64,000 bases of DNA from Patescibacteria group bacterium UBA5532 (GCA_002426885.1 DINU01000005.1:49735-113734), one strand, 5' to 3'; counted from the stretch's first letter, positions 36,865 through 47,555 are shown. Notes: a model not told the origin generated them from the sequence alone. Made by a program: numbers and translations.

Positions 36865-37037
36865 TGAAAAGATCTGAAAAATACTGGGGCTCGAACCCGC
36901 AGCGATACCGACGAGGTACGAGTCGGAAAGATGTTGTGCCTCGATGGCACATCTTATCGCAAGGTGTTTTCCGAAGCGAGTACTGATATTTGAGCAGAGC
37001 GAAAAGTCAGAACGAGACTGAGGAAAAGCACCCTGCC
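36865..37037 (-). ncRNA. Putative structured non-coding RNA
   Basis: No convincing coding frame. On the minus strand several strong hairpins occur: aagatgt-gcc/ggc-acatctt around 36932-36960, ccgac/gtcgg next to it, and a T-arm-like gcgggttcgagcccc at 36886-36900 identical to 15 nt of the tRNA-Lys T arm. A promoter (37044-37071) points into it and terminators lie on both sides. It does not match the key motifs of tmRNA, RNase P, SRP or a complete tRNA. Confidence 0.4.
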
Positions 37038-37043
37038 ATTCCT

Positions 37044-37071
37044 ATCATAGACCACAAGATTTTCTCAGCAA
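37044..37071 (-). promoter_or_regulatory. Promoter of the putative ncRNA
   Basis: Minus strand TTGCTG (37066-37071), 16-bp spacer, TATGAT (37044-37049), located just after the bidirectional terminator at 37074-37105. Confidence 0.55.
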
Positions 37072-37073
37072 GT

Positions 37074-37105
37074 AAAAATAACCCCAGAATCGGGGTTATT
37101 TTTAA
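37074..37105. terminator. Bidirectional terminator
   Basis: aaaaataacccc-agaatc-ggggttattttt. It can end the CorC/HlyC transcript (minus) or plus-strand transcription. Confidence 0.8.
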
Positions 37106-37268
37106 ATGATTCAACAGAAATCTAACCCTCATCAGATCTCTTCGCATCTTTATTTTCCCACGAGAAGTCTACTTGAAAATTGACATATCAAAGAAGGTCA
37201 CGAATTGGCAGAGCATTCTGGGCTCACAGAGCTTCTGCAATATCTTCACAGAATAAATCAAGCCATTT

Positions 37269-38561
37269 CTACCCTTTCGGATCGAACCGCACCAAGACTT
37301 TCTGGATGACGCCTCACTCGATAGAATCGACGGAAAGCGTGATCGATCCTTTCTCTGAGGAGAAGTCAAGTGCATCATCTTTTTTCGGGAATCCTTCCAT
37401 CTCAGTACTCAGTACATACGCAAGGCTCTTCCCAATATATTCTTCGAGTGACTCGAACTCATGGGGAGCAAGATCAAATTCCTCGAGGACATCTTCGATA
37501 AGCGCTGTCCCGACGGCTTCGAGGACATTATTTCCCATTCGTTTGATATAGATTTCTTCGCGATCTTTTTCATCCTTAATATCTCAGAATACCTCCTCGA
37601 GGACATCTTCCATCGTGACGATCCCCGCTGTCCCACCATGCTCATCGATCACGAGCGCGATATGGCGCCGTGATTTCTGGAATTTCTCGAAGAGATCATC
37701 GAGTGGCTGGGTAAAAGAAACACGAAGAATCTTCTCGAGATCGAGCTCTCGGAGAGTCCGATCGCCATATCACTGTGCCTGAAGTTTAAAAGCTTCTCGG
37801 AAAGTAATCACATATTCGATATGATCGACATTCGTCTCATAGACTGGGATGCGTGAGTGTGACGCATTCATGAAGAATTTGCATACATCTGCGACAGACA
37901 TATCGATCGATACGAAGTCGACATTCACTCGCGGTGTCATGACGGATTCTGCGGTCATATCTCCGAGTGTGAGAAGATTTTTGATCTGGCGTTTTTCTTC
38001 TTGTTCTACGACACCATCCGCATGCGATGCATCGATCAGTGCTTCGAATTCCTTCGGACTCATTTTGCGTGATGCGTCCGATCCGATTATTTTCGCGATA
38101 CTCTTCACGAAGAAGTTCAGAAAAAAAGAAATCGGATAAAAAATCACGATCAGCACGCGATAGATCGGAGCGGATAACAGTGCGATCGACGAGGCATACC
38201 TGAGACAAATCGTCTTCGGAGTAATTTCTCAGAACATAAGGAGAATGAGTGTGACTCATCCTGTCGCTATCGCGATCCCATATTCATTCGGAAGCCCGAG
38301 ACTCCCCGCGAGTGTCAGCGAGAGCATCGTCGCGAGTGAAGAAGCTCCGACATTTACCAGATTATTTCCTATGAGGATCGTGATCAGCAGTGTGTCACTA
38401 TCTTTCTTGATTATCTCGAGCGATCGAGCTCATGATTTTTTTTCCCGTTTCAGTCAGGTAATCGTGTGTTTACTCAGACTCATGAGGGCGATCTCTGTAC
38501 CAGAGAAAAATGCAGACAAAAGGATAAGAACGACAAAAACAAATCACAAATATGGATCCAC
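37269..38561 (-). CDS. CNNM/CorC-HlyC family membrane protein
   Basis: 430 aa. N-terminal DUF21 domain with several membrane helices (LSAFFSGTEIALMSLSKH, VTLILLMFGEITPKT), two CBS motifs (AESVMTPRVNVDFVS... SRIPVYETN and the second near 37620-37700), and a C-terminal CorC_HlyC transporter-associated domain ending VIQKVLVRFDPKG. Probably a Mg/Co-linked transporter or regulator. No ATG precedes the DUF21 region after the upstream stop at 38578; GTG 38561 is the likely start. Confidence 0.88.
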
Positions 38562-38766
38562 GGATGTAAGGAAAGGGATAAAAGGAAAAATGATCCGTTA
38601 CATATTTCTGACGAATCATGTTTTACTGTACTATATTACAAAAAAGCGATTTTTAGTCAAAAATATTCAAAGAAAGTATAGAATAAACCCTCAAATGTAT
38701 ATTCATACAAGAAAGGATGTAGTGTGTGGAAAAATCTCCCCAAAAACACGAAAAAAATAATATACG

Positions 38767-38840
38767 TGGTATCCCCGACAAGAATCGAACTTGTGTCTAA
38801 GCCTTAGGAGTGCCTTGTTTTTCCACTAAACTACGGGGAC
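38767..38840 (-). tRNA. tRNA-Arg (CCU)
   Basis: Minus-strand cloverleaf GTCCCCG...CGGGGAT, anticodon loop CTCCTAA with anticodon CCT, T arm ACAAG-TTCGATT-CTTGT, and CCA encoded. Confidence 0.94.
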
Positions 38841-38942
38841 AAATCTTCGCACAGAATAGGGAGATTTCTCTTTTTTGCAAGAAAGAAGAAGACTTGCAAT
38901 TGCGAAAAGTTACATACAATAGAGTCGTCCTATCACTTTTCT

Positions 38943-39716
38943 ATGGTACCACGCACGACCAAGAAGCAAGCCACAACCACCGAAAAACAAAACGCAACGA
39001 CGAAAAAGTCGACACCATCGAAAAAAAATCAGAAAAAAACTCCCACACTCCAGGATGATGCGATTATCGAGCTTCCGACATGGGAAGGACCGAAAAGACC
39101 TGGAGTATTTAAGCGATTCTGACTCAAGAAAGAAACTCCATCGATACCACTTCGAGCCGAAGAAATACAAGAAATATCAAAAGAACTTGAAAATCCAGTC
39201 AGAGAGGAAGAAGGAGCTCCGCAGATATCCGAGGAAATCTCGGAAGAAATCGTAAAAACCCCAGAAGAAGAACATACAGAAAAAATCCAGAAAGTCGATG
39301 AAGCACTCTCATGATGAGAGAGAAAACAGCTGAAGCAAGAGGATATCGAGCCTGTGATTCATCTCGTAAATGCGATCGAGTCACTCGGGCTACAGGAATT
39401 TATCGAGTATATACGTTCGCCATGGCGACTCCTCTGGCCGAACTTCGTCGCCGGTGTCGCACGTGGCTTCGGTGCACTCGTCGGAGCGACGATCGTCGTC
39501 GCACTCGTCATCTGGTGACTGACACAGCTCGTCGGCATCCCTTTTATCGGATCATACATAGAGCCTCTTGCGAGTACAGTCGAGACAGAACTTCAGAAGT
39601 ATATCGAGAGTACGAACTATAACTCGCATTTTGTGAGTATCGAGGAATCGCTTGATGCAATTCATACGACACTTGGATGAGAAAATAACGCACCAACTGG
39701 CTCATGATCACAATAG
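38943..39716 (+). CDS. DUF5665-like membrane protein with charged N-terminal extension
   Basis: 257 aa. Residues 1-125 are Lys/Thr/Glu-rich and probably disordered. LVNAIESLGLQEFIEYIRSP and WPNFVAGVARGFGALVGATIVVALVIW (about 150-190) match the DUF5665 helix pair. A short periplasmic or cytoplasmic tail follows. Five or more TGAs are Gly, including a TGA-TGA pair. Its last codons overlap the fmt start (ATGATCACAATAG), so the two are coupled. Confidence 0.75.
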
Positions 39717-40639
39717 GTTTTTTCGGGACTCCCGAGCTTGCATCGTGTATTCTTGATAGTTTTCTGAAAGATCAGGACTATACGGTCGCGTTCGTCGTGA
39801 CGAATCCTGATGCTCCACAGGGTCGGAAGCAGACTCTCACAGAGACTCCAGTGAAGAAACGCGCTACAGAAGATCAAATTCCCGTCTTTACCCCTGAGAA
39901 GATCCGAAATAATACAGAATTCCTCGAGACAATACGAGCATTTTCAGTCGACTATATCATCGTCGTCGCGTATGGAAAGATTCTTCCGCGAGAGATCCTC
40001 GAGCTTCCAGAGAAAATGTGTGTCAATGTACATTTTTCACTCCTTCCGAAATATCGTGGTGCATCGCCTATACAGTCAGCACTGCTCCATGGTGAGACAG
40101 AGACCGGCATGACGATCATGAGGATGAATGAGAAAATGGATGAATGAGATATTATTTTTCAGGAAAAAATAATGATCTCCGAGAGAGAAACGAGTGGGAC
40201 ACTCTTCGCGAAATTCTGTGATCAGTCTGGCAATGTCGTCACGAATATCATACAGAGACTCCACGCAGGCGAACTCGAGCCAATACCTCAGGATCACACA
40301 CAAGCCACGTATGTCGAGAAAATAGCGAAAAATGACGGACTGATAGACTGGACGAAAAATGCGGAAGATATTTATCATCGATGGCAGGCTTTTACCCCGT
40401 GGCCATGAATTTTCACATTTCTGGATGGTAAACGTCTCCTCCTCGAAGAAGTGACCTGGGATTCTGCTGACTCTGACGTACTTCCAGGGACGATATTTCA
40501 GAGAGATGATACGATCGGGATCGCATGTGGAGCAGGAGTGCTCACTCCGAAGAAGCTCAAGCTCGAAGGAAAAACATCACAAACCCTCGAAGAATTCAGA
40601 CGCTGACATCAGAATCTGATCGGAAAACACCTCGGATAA
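39704..40639 (+). CDS. fmt: Methionyl-tRNA formyltransferase
   Basis: Formylates initiator Met-tRNA. 311 aa. IGFFGTPELASCIL at the N terminus, formyl-THF site VNVHFSLLPKYRGASPIQSAL with the catalytic N/H pair (VNVHFS), GMTIMRMNEKMDEGDI, and a C-terminal OB-like domain (FLDGKRLLLEE). The G of DEGDI and the G after TPWP are TGA. Its presence shows initiation with fMet is retained. Confidence 0.95.
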
Positions 40640-40663
40640 TTTTTATTTATTTTTTCTTTCTTT

Positions 40664-41068
40664 ATGGCTACGATCTTTTCTCGTATTATCGCATGAGAAG
40701 TCCCTTCGTACAAGATATACGAAGATGAGTACACTTTCGCGTTTCTCGATATTCATCCGACGGCGCTCGGACATACGCTTATCGTCCCGAAAATAGAAGT
40801 CGATTATTTTGTCGATGTTCCAGAGCCGTTTTATACAGCTGTTTTTCAGGTCGCGAAAAAGCTCGCACCAGCGATCCAGCGTGCGACAGGATGTAAGCGA
40901 ATCAGTACGCTGATCGCAGGATTCGAAGTCCATCATTTTCACTATCATCTGATCCCGACCAACTCTCTCGCAGAGATCCAGTCTGGGAAGTCGAGCTCCG
41001 CTTCCCCACAAGATCTCGAGATGATGCAACAGAAAATTCTCGAAGAACTCGAAAACACTCAGCAGTAA
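40664..41068 (+). CDS. HIT family hydrolase
   Basis: 134 aa. IFSRIIAGEVPSYKIYEDE at the N terminus, ALGHTLIVPK, and the histidine triad as VHHFHYHLIP at about residues 96-105, which binds and cleaves nucleoside phosphoramidates or dinucleotides. The G of IIAGEVP is TGA. It follows fmt by 24 bp. Confidence 0.92.
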
Positions 41069-41071
41069 AAT

Positions 41072-41836
41072 ATGTTTGTTATCGCTCAGAACACATTTCG
41101 TGAACTTCTCCGGAGTAAGCTCGTGTCGCTGATTTTTTTTATAGGGATCGCGCTCATACTGCTCTCACTCGGACTGAAAACTCTTTCTCTCTGAGAGACT
41201 TCGCGTATGCTCATCGATTACGGACTCTCGTTCATAGAGCTCACGGGAGTAGTACTGATTCTCATTATTACACCGTGACTCATCACACGCGAGATATCTG
41301 AGCGGACGCTCTATCTTCTGCTCGCAAAGCCGATACCACGCGAGAGAATTATCCTCGGAAAATGGCTCTGACTCGCATGAGTGCTTGGATGTGTGGTACT
41401 GAGTCAGATGCTCGTTCTCTGAATCTTATTTTTTCTGGAACATATTCCGATCGAGTGAATCTTCTGGGTCGCACTCCTCGGAATCTATGGAAAACTCCTG
41501 ATTTTATCAGCTATCTCGCTATTTCTCACGATCTGAGTCAGCCCATTTATTGCACAGTTCGCGACGCTCGTGCTCTACTGGATAGGACACAGTACGTTTC
41601 TGATTCTCGACTTTTCAGACCGTCATGGAAATACTGCGTACGCAATACTCGGACATATCTTCGCTGGTATATTTCCGAATTTCTCGAGCCTGAATCTGAA
41701 GACGCTCGTATGAACCGGAGTGTCGATAGATGTAAATTCTATTTTGCTCGCATTTCTGAGCGCGATCCTCTATCTTCTTGTGATTCTCATCTTGATGGGA
41801 GTGGTATTCCGCAGGAAAAAATACGACACAATCTAG
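41072..41836 (+). CDS. ABC-2 type transporter permease
   Basis: 254 aa, six membrane segments (LVSLIFFIGIALILLSLGL; LTGVVLILIITPGLIT; VVLSQMLVLGILFFLEHI and others) with REISERTLYLLLAKPIPRERIILGKW, the conserved cytoplasmic loop of ABC2_membrane permeases. Seven or more TGAs are Gly, so no single ORF exists under the standard code. No ATPase gene adjoins; the closest ABC ATPase of a suitable class is at 51797-52555. Confidence 0.82.
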
Positions 41837-41854
41837 AAAAATATCTTCCAATCC

Positions 41855-42517
41855 ATGAATCCTGACTTTCCAGAAGAATACATACGATGACAGGTCTCGT
41901 ATCTCGGACACACGATCTTCGTGACGCATGATGTCCTGATACCGCGACTCGAGACGGAAGTCCTGATCAAGCGCGCGAGAAAAATCCTGCAAAACACACA
42001 TATTGAGACGATTCTCGATATCGGAACTGGCTCCGGAATCATCCCGATCTCGCTTCGGAATTATACAGCATGACAGATGTACGCGACCGATATCTCTCCG
42101 GAAGCCCTTCGGATCGCCGAGAAAAATTTCCGATATAATCTCGACGAGAAACAGTGTACCTTCATAGAAAGTAATCTCCTAGAAAATATCCCGAATTCAT
42201 CGATGAGAACACCACTTCTTATAACTGCGAATCTCCCGTATATAAAAAATGAGGACTGGGAAAATATGAGTGCCGATACACGCTACGAACCACAGATTGC
42301 TCTCTTCTGAGGAGAAAAGACAGGATTCGAGCTCTATGAAAAATTATTGTATGCACTCGCGGAAAGACACGTGAATACTGCGATACTTCTCATAGAATTC
42401 TGATACGACCAGCTTCAGAATGCTCAGGATGAAGTAGAAAAATACGGCTGGAAAAGCGAAGTTTTTTCTGATTACGCTGGCATTCCTCGGTTCATGCAAA
42501 TAAATATTGACATATAA
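41855..42517 (+). CDS. prmC: Peptide chain release factor N5-glutamine methyltransferase
   Basis: Methylates the GGQ glutamine of release factors. 220 aa against about 280, lacking most of the N-terminal helical domain. ILDIGTGSGIIPISL (SAM motif I) near residue 50 and NLPYI in place of NPPY. With UGA recoded, its substrate here should be RF1 rather than RF2 (inference). Stop TAA at 42515. Confidence 0.85.
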
Positions 42518-42535
42518 ATAATAGTATGCGATAAT
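42507..42535 (+). promoter_or_regulatory. Promoter inside the 3' end of prmC
   Basis: TTGACA (42507-42512), 17-bp spacer, GATAAT (42530-42535); drives the gene at 42566. Confidence 0.7.
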
Positions 42536-42565
42536 ACTCTTGTTTATTTTTTATCTTTTTCCTGT

Positions 42566-43036
42566 ATGGATACAGTTCCTACTCGCGGATTTTCGACACT
42601 TCCTGGAGTACCTCCAGTCTGAGGATATCCTCCGATGGAAAATACATTTTTCTTTACGGAGCTCTGGGGATGGTTTTTTCTTCTTTTTGCGCTCGCGCTT
42701 CTCATCCGCGGACCAAAACGACTTCTCGCTGATCTGACAGAGCTCGTCTCCTCACGAGCAAGTACTATCATCGTCGGATATACTGTCATGCTTCTCGGTC
42801 TGATCAGCATCCTTCAGTACAATACATGGAATCGTGGTATTCTGGAGGCATGTATCTCGCTCTTCGGTTGGCTGATGCTCCTGAAAGGAATGGTATTCCT
42901 TATGTTTCCGAGCTGTCTTGAGCAAAAGATGAAATTTTTCGTGCGATATCCGATGCTTCTGACTGGGGCGCTCATATTTGCTATGCTTCTCTGAGTGTAT
43001 CTCCTCGCTATATCCTATAATCTTCTCCCGTACTAG
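42566..43036 (+). CDS. Small hypothetical membrane protein, 156 aa
   Basis: The first 24 residues are Gly/Pro-rich (STLPGVPPVGGYPP). Four membrane segments follow (FFFLFALALLIRG-like, STIIVGYTVMLLGLISIL, ACISLFGWLMLLKGMVFLMF, YPMLLTGALIFAMLLGVYLL). No family recognised. TAG stop, then a terminator. Confidence 0.65.
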
Positions 43037-43059
43037 CGAGAAATTTTCTGAAGTAAAAA

Positions 43060-43090
43060 GAAATCTCGATCCAGAAGATCGAGATTTTCT
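43060..43090. terminator. Bidirectional terminator between the membrane gene and nusA
   Basis: aaatctcgatc-cagaa-gatcgagatttt hairpin with flanking A and T runs; convergent genes on both sides. Confidence 0.8.
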
Positions 43091-43101
43091 ATTTGCTAAT
43101 A

Positions 43102-44187
43102 TTATTCTTCTTCATCCTTCGGATCGATCTCCTTTCCATCGATCGTCGTGAGAGAGATATTATACCCGAGAAGATCGGAAGCGATTTTGATATTTGTCCC
43201 GCCCCGACCGAGGACTTTCGCTTTCTCATCGTCGCGGACAGTCGCACGGATAAGATTGGCTTCATCATCGATCGTCACGGCTTCCACGACTCATGGTATG
43301 AGTGCGCGACGTACCATTTCTTCTTTATTTGTCGTATAGTTCAGGATATCGATCTTTTCTCCGGATAATTCGTCGACGATATTTCTGACTCGCATTCCCT
43401 TCGGACCGATGAGACATCCTGCAGGATCGACATCTGGCTCATCAGATGCGACGATAATCTTCGTCTTGACTCATGGCATACGTGCAAGAGATACGATCTC
43501 GACGATTCCTTCCTCGAGCTCTGGCGTATTCATCTCGAAGAGTTTTACGATGAGCTCCTTATCTTTTCGAGAAAGCGTCACACGTGGACCACTCACAGGA
43601 TCGATATCGACCGATCGGACATAGAGATACATACGTTGTCCTGGGGTGTATTTATCTTTTGTCACTTGTTCAGAGCGAGGCAGAATCACACGATATCCGT
43701 TATAATCGAAGACGACGCGATTTTTCTCGACGAGCTCGATACGGAGGTTAATGATCGTATCGACTTTATCCTGAAACAGCTGATAGAGTTTTTCTTTTTC
43801 TGTCTCCTGGATCTTGGAGACGATGACCTGCTTCGCAGCCTGTGAAGCGATGCGTCAAAATCCTTCAGAGTTCAGAAGCTCATCAGAGACATCGATCTCG
43901 ACGGTGTCACCGATCTCATAACCACTCTCCTTCCCGCCGATATCACTGTAGCTCACTTCTGTATCGGGATTCTCGACATTCTCGACGATCACTTTCTCGA
44001 CATTCACTTCTACCGTGTTCGCTTCGAAATCGAGATGGATATTTACGATCGCATCCTTCGATGCATAGTCCTTCTTATACGCAGCACGGATCGCCGCCTC
44101 GATGATGCCGACGAGTGTCTCTCGTGAGATTTTTTTCTCGGCAGATATCTGCTGAATCGCGGTCTCGATGCGCTGAAGATCAAGCAT
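43102..44187 (-). CDS. nusA: Transcription termination/antitermination factor NusA
   Basis: 361 aa. N-terminal RNAP-binding domain (ISRETLVGIIEAAIRAAYKKDY), S1 domain (GQRMYLYVRSVDI), and KH1 and KH2 (DPAGCLIGPKGMRVRNIVDELSGEKIDIL; KAKVLGRGGTNIKIASDLLGY). No C-terminal acidic repeats, as in many bacteria. The G of EGFGR and of ARMPGV are TGA. TAA stop at 43102. Confidence 0.95.
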
Positions 44188-44332
44188 AGTATGAAAGTTA
44201 TATTTTAAAAAAAGATTCGTCCGAAGACCAATCTTTCACACGAACGAGTGTATCTATTCCTGAGGAAAAATCAAATTATTGTACATACAACCTATAAAAT
44301 ACAGAAAATCACAGAAAAAGAAAGAAAAAAAC

Positions 44333-44360
44333 TTGCAAAAACAATAAAATATTGTATCAT
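44333..44360 (+). promoter_or_regulatory. Promoter of the 121-aa hypothetical gene
   Basis: TTGCAA (44333-44338), 16-bp spacer, TATCAT (44355-44360). The leader ends in tttcctcct directly before the ATG. Confidence 0.5.
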
Positions 44361-44386
44361 ATCCGAAGTTATCCTTATTTCCTCCT

Positions 44387-44752
44387 ATGGCTGAAATCCT
44401 GAAAGCTCACGAACTCCCCCAACAACAGCAAGCCCCAGAAGCACTTACCCATACGAATGTACCCCGAACTGTCTGACAAATCCGAACACCACGAGAAGCT
44501 TCTGCAAATGACGAGACATATGATGGTGCTATCTCTGCCGCATCCGATGGTGGAGGCTCGGAGTGAGAGCAACAGACCACAGGTACTCCGCAAACTCCAG
44601 AAGTACTTGTCAGAAAAGCAGCTCAGATAAGCATAAAAGGTATATTAGTTGGTAGTTGAGCCGGCGACCCTGGGGAATATGCTGCATTAACACAAGCTAT
44701 GGGGGATGTACGAAAAGCAGCGAATGATGCGACACATGTCAACGCTGCGTAA
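44387..44752 (+). CDS. Hypothetical protein, 121 aa
   Basis: Not recognised. Low-complexity N-terminal two thirds rich in Gln, Thr, Gly and Ser (LPQQQQAPEA; SDGGGSEGEQQTTG), then a short ordered-looking tail (GEYAALTQAMGDVRKAANDA). It has its own promoter and a strong terminator 19 bp after its TAA, so it is a single-gene unit, probably well expressed. Confidence 0.6.
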
Positions 44753-44770
44753 TTTCTTCTTGATTTTATA

Positions 44771-44803
44771 GGAAATTCTCCAATACTCTTGGAGAATTTT
44801 TTT
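44771..44803 (+). terminator. Terminator, adjoining the next start codon
   Basis: ggaaattctccaa-tactc-ttggagaattttttt; the T run ends at the ATG of the oxidoreductase gene (44804). Confidence 0.85.
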
Positions 44804-45481
44804 ATGTATATGCTTAAGACCTCTTTCCTCCTGACCGATAAGCGCCTTCTCACGTCTGATGTCTGGGAGCTCCACTACTCCTACGAGTGATCCGTCGATA
44901 TTCTTCCCGGACAATATGTCATGTTTCAGCTTGCTCCAGGACTGAATCGAGCGTATTCATTCGCATGATTCTCGGAGAATACTTTCATGCTCATCATCGA
45001 GTGCATTCCGGAATGACGCGGAAGTCCGATGATTTGTCACGCCGATATTGGGACGAAATTCGATGGCATGCTCGGACTCGGACATTTTACACTGAAAAAT
45101 ACTCCCGCAAATAAGTGTTTTATCGGGACAGGAACCGGATTCGCACCACTCTATTGTCAGCTTGTGAATAGTATCGAGCTCGGACTCGAAGGAAAAAAAT
45201 CATTTATTTTCTGAGTCAGAAAAGAAGAAAATGCTTTTTATCAGGAAGAAATGAAAAAGATCATGGAAGTACATCCTGCGGTCCAGTTTTTTCCATATCT
45301 TTCACGTGAAGAAAAAGCATGATTCTCCCAGTGATACGTCACTGACTGGCTCACAGAAGAGACGGTTCATGAATATGAAGAGTTTTATATATGTGGGTCG
45401 CCTGAGGTCGTCACTTCAGTCCGTGAGAAGCTCGCTTCGTTCGGTATCCCGAAGGAGCAGATTTTCTTCGAGCAGTACTAG
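44804..45481 (+). CDS. FAD/NAD(P)-binding ferredoxin-reductase-like oxidoreductase
   Basis: 225 aa. FAD motif RAYS (in NRAYSFAG, about residues 55-58), preceded by PGQYVMFQL; NAD(P) motif FIGTGTGFAPLYC; terminal YICGSPEVV. This is the FNR-like fold of NAD(P)H:acceptor reductases; the partner is unknown. No iron-sulphur cysteines are seen. ATG 44804 or 44810 directly follows a terminator T run. The last 4 bp overlap the convergent gene. Confidence 0.82.
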
Positions 45482-45987
45482 CTTTTCGCGGGTAAATCCT
45501 GCGACATGCGCTCATGAATCTGTCTCGTGATATCGATCGCATCCGGACAGTAGGAAAATACGATATCTTCGGATGGATCGGTATTTTGTATCGTGATCGT
45601 CCCACAGTGAAAAAGCGCCTCCGCACTCCCACGAACATCCGCATGAATACTCGTGACGTGTGAAAGTGGTGACTCATGGATCTCATGTTCGAGAAGCGAA
45701 GAAGCTCGGATAGCAAACACGCGTTCATTCGTGAAAATGACGATATGCAGAATCTCACGAAGAACGAGAACGAAGAGAAGCAGAAGAAAAGAGAGAAACA
45801 GCAGAAAAAATACAAGCCAGAATATTCCGCTCTGTATAGGGAAAATATCCCGAAAGTAAAAAAGTGTCCACTCGATACATGCGAAAATAAATGCAAGAAA
45901 TCCGAGCGACATGAAGACGATCGGATGTTTCCGAAGAATAAATCGCACAGATTCGGTGGGATGCAGTGGAAGAACGGAAGGATTCAT
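45478..45987 (-). CDS. Membrane protein with bacterial PH (YdbT-like) domain
   Basis: 169 aa. Two adjacent membrane helices (PIVFMSLGFLAFIFACIEW; FWLVFFLLFLSFLLLLFVLV), then a PH domain (VIFTNERVFAIRASSLLEHEIHESPLSHVTSIHAD). No TGA codon. ATG 45987 is preferred to an upstream TTG at 46029: that TTG is part of a TTGACA -35, a TATGAT lies 15 bp on, and aaggag precedes ATG 45987, one of the few Shine-Dalgarno-like sites in the window. Confidence 0.8.
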   Translation of the reverse strand: MNPSVLPLHPTESVRFILRKHPIVFMSLGFLAFIFACIEWTLFYFRDIFPIQSGIFWLVFFLLFLSFLLLLFVLVLREILHIVIFTNERVFAIRASSLLEHEIHESPLSHVTSIHADVRGSAEALFHCGTITIQNTDPSEDIVFSYCPDAIDITRQIHERMSQDLPAKS

Positions 45988-46090
45988 GGAATATTCTCCT
46001 TCATCATACGTGAAGTCGTATCTTGTCAAATCCTTTTCGATTGTATTTTTCTGAAAATTGATACAATGCTCTCACTTTTCAGTTTTTTAT

Positions 46091-46528
46091 ATGCAACGCT
46101 CTTTTCTTTTTCTTCCTCTTTTTCTCGGACTTTTCCTCCAGTCATGTACGTTCTCCGATTCATCAGTCACGTCTCCCGGATGAGTCGATCAGAATCCGTA
46201 TCCGACGATCGGATCTGGGAGCGAAGAAGTCGTCGCTCAGACACAGGGATCGAATTTTTCTGGATCTGGTGAAGAGCCGACATGGTCCATGACTCTCGCA
46301 GACACGGGTATCATCGTCACCGTTTCAGAGTCTGGGAGCACTCTCGAATATCCCTTTGTAATCACACAGTCAGTCACTGGAGATACGATTCTTGTACGAG
46401 ATGGGAAGGGAGAATTGTATGGAAAACTTGAGAAGAAACCATGTGGAACAGGAAGTACGACACAACCATACACAGCCTCTATCAGCTTCATGCAGTTCGA
46501 GTTAAAATGATGTGCCAATCCACAATAG
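46091..46528 (+). CDS. Small lipoprotein
   Basis: 145 aa. Signal peptide with lipobox LFLQSC (Cys at residue 18). The mature part is Gly/Ser-rich, then a compact beta-rich domain (DTGIIVTVSESGSTLEYPF; DTILVRDGKGELYGKL) ending with two cysteines. No family assigned. Confidence 0.75.
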
Positions 46529-46597
46529 ATAGATAAGCAAGGGAATATTCGGAATATTTTCCGCATCACTTTTCTGGTAAAAAATCCATTCGTTTTT

Positions 46598-46626
46598 TTG
46601 CGTTCCACGAGAAAATGTGCTACCAT
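46598..46626 (+). promoter_or_regulatory. Promoter of the sortase gene, leaderless
   Basis: TTGCGT (46598-46603), 17-bp spacer, TACCAT (46621-46626). The ATG at 46632 is only 5 nt beyond the -10. Confidence 0.6.
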
Positions 46627-46631
46627 AAGAC

Positions 46632-47555
46632 ATGACTCTGTACCTCGTTATGTTTTTTAAGAAAGAAAAAGATCCCCTCGCATGTCTCGACACGACTCCT
46701 CGCATATCTGACGAGTCGAATTTTATCGTACGCGCACTTCGTACACTTATCAGCTACACACTTCTGACGGGATGAGTTTTTGTCGTTCTGCTTCTGGGAG
46801 TAAATTTCTCCGCATATTCGCAGGTTCTGATAAATTATCTGAATCCATCTCAGGCGGAACAGTCTGGACAAGAAATCGTACATTTGCTCGATTCTGTAAA
46901 TTTTCAGGTCTATGCTGGCGATTCTGTATCAGGAAGTATCGATCCCGCGGAAAAACAGCTCATTCATGAAGCACAGCTCGAGCGTGCCACAGAAGCTGTA
47001 AAAGAGGTCGATCCGAAGATTGCGAACGATACGAGCTATTCACCGATACGTCTTGCACACGGAATCGATACAGAACAGAGTGAGGTTTCATTTGCTCTTG
47101 TTCCATACGATAATCGCATTATAATACCGAAGATCGGAAAAAATATTCCGCTCGTCGACGTTCGTATCGATGCAGGATTCGATCTGGATCACATGGAAAA
47201 TATATTCATGCAAGAGCTCGAAAAATGAGTCGTCCGATATCCAGGAACTGCTGTCCCAGGTCAGGCTGGAAATGCATTTATTTTTGGACATTCCTCGAAT
47301 TATCCATGGATAAAGTGACAGTATAATGAGGTTTTTGCACTTCTGAATAAGCTCGAACCTGGAGACGAGATCATCGTCTACTATAACCAGAGAAAGTATG
47401 TCTACGTCGTACAGGATTATGCTGTCGTGAAACCCGGTGATGTAAAAGCGCTCCAGAGCCGAGACCCGAATAAGAAGGAGCTCTCTCTCATGACATGTTG
47501 GCCGATCGGGACGAATATTAATCGCCTTATTGTATTCGCAGAACTTCAGGAATAA
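46632..47555 (+). CDS. Sortase (class D/E-like)
   Basis: 307 aa. One N-terminal membrane anchor (LISYTLLTGGVFVVLLLGV, about 45-63), then the sortase barrel: AFIFGHSSNYPW holds the catalytic His, LMTCWPIGTNINRLIVFAEL the Cys and Arg. Cysteine transpeptidase that attaches or polymerises surface proteins; candidate substrates are the large exported proteins here (inference). Start 46632 fits the promoter; ATG 46650 is an alternative. Confidence 0.88.

Noticed and set aside
36886..36900. T-arm-like sequence as evidence for another tRNA on the minus strand
   Set aside because: Only 3 contiguous base pairs of T stem form, and no acceptor, D or anticodon arm fits around it.
46024..46029. TTG at 46029 as start of the PH-domain protein
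   Set aside because: It is part of a TTGACA -35 element; ATG 45987 has a -10 and an aaggag motif in the right places.
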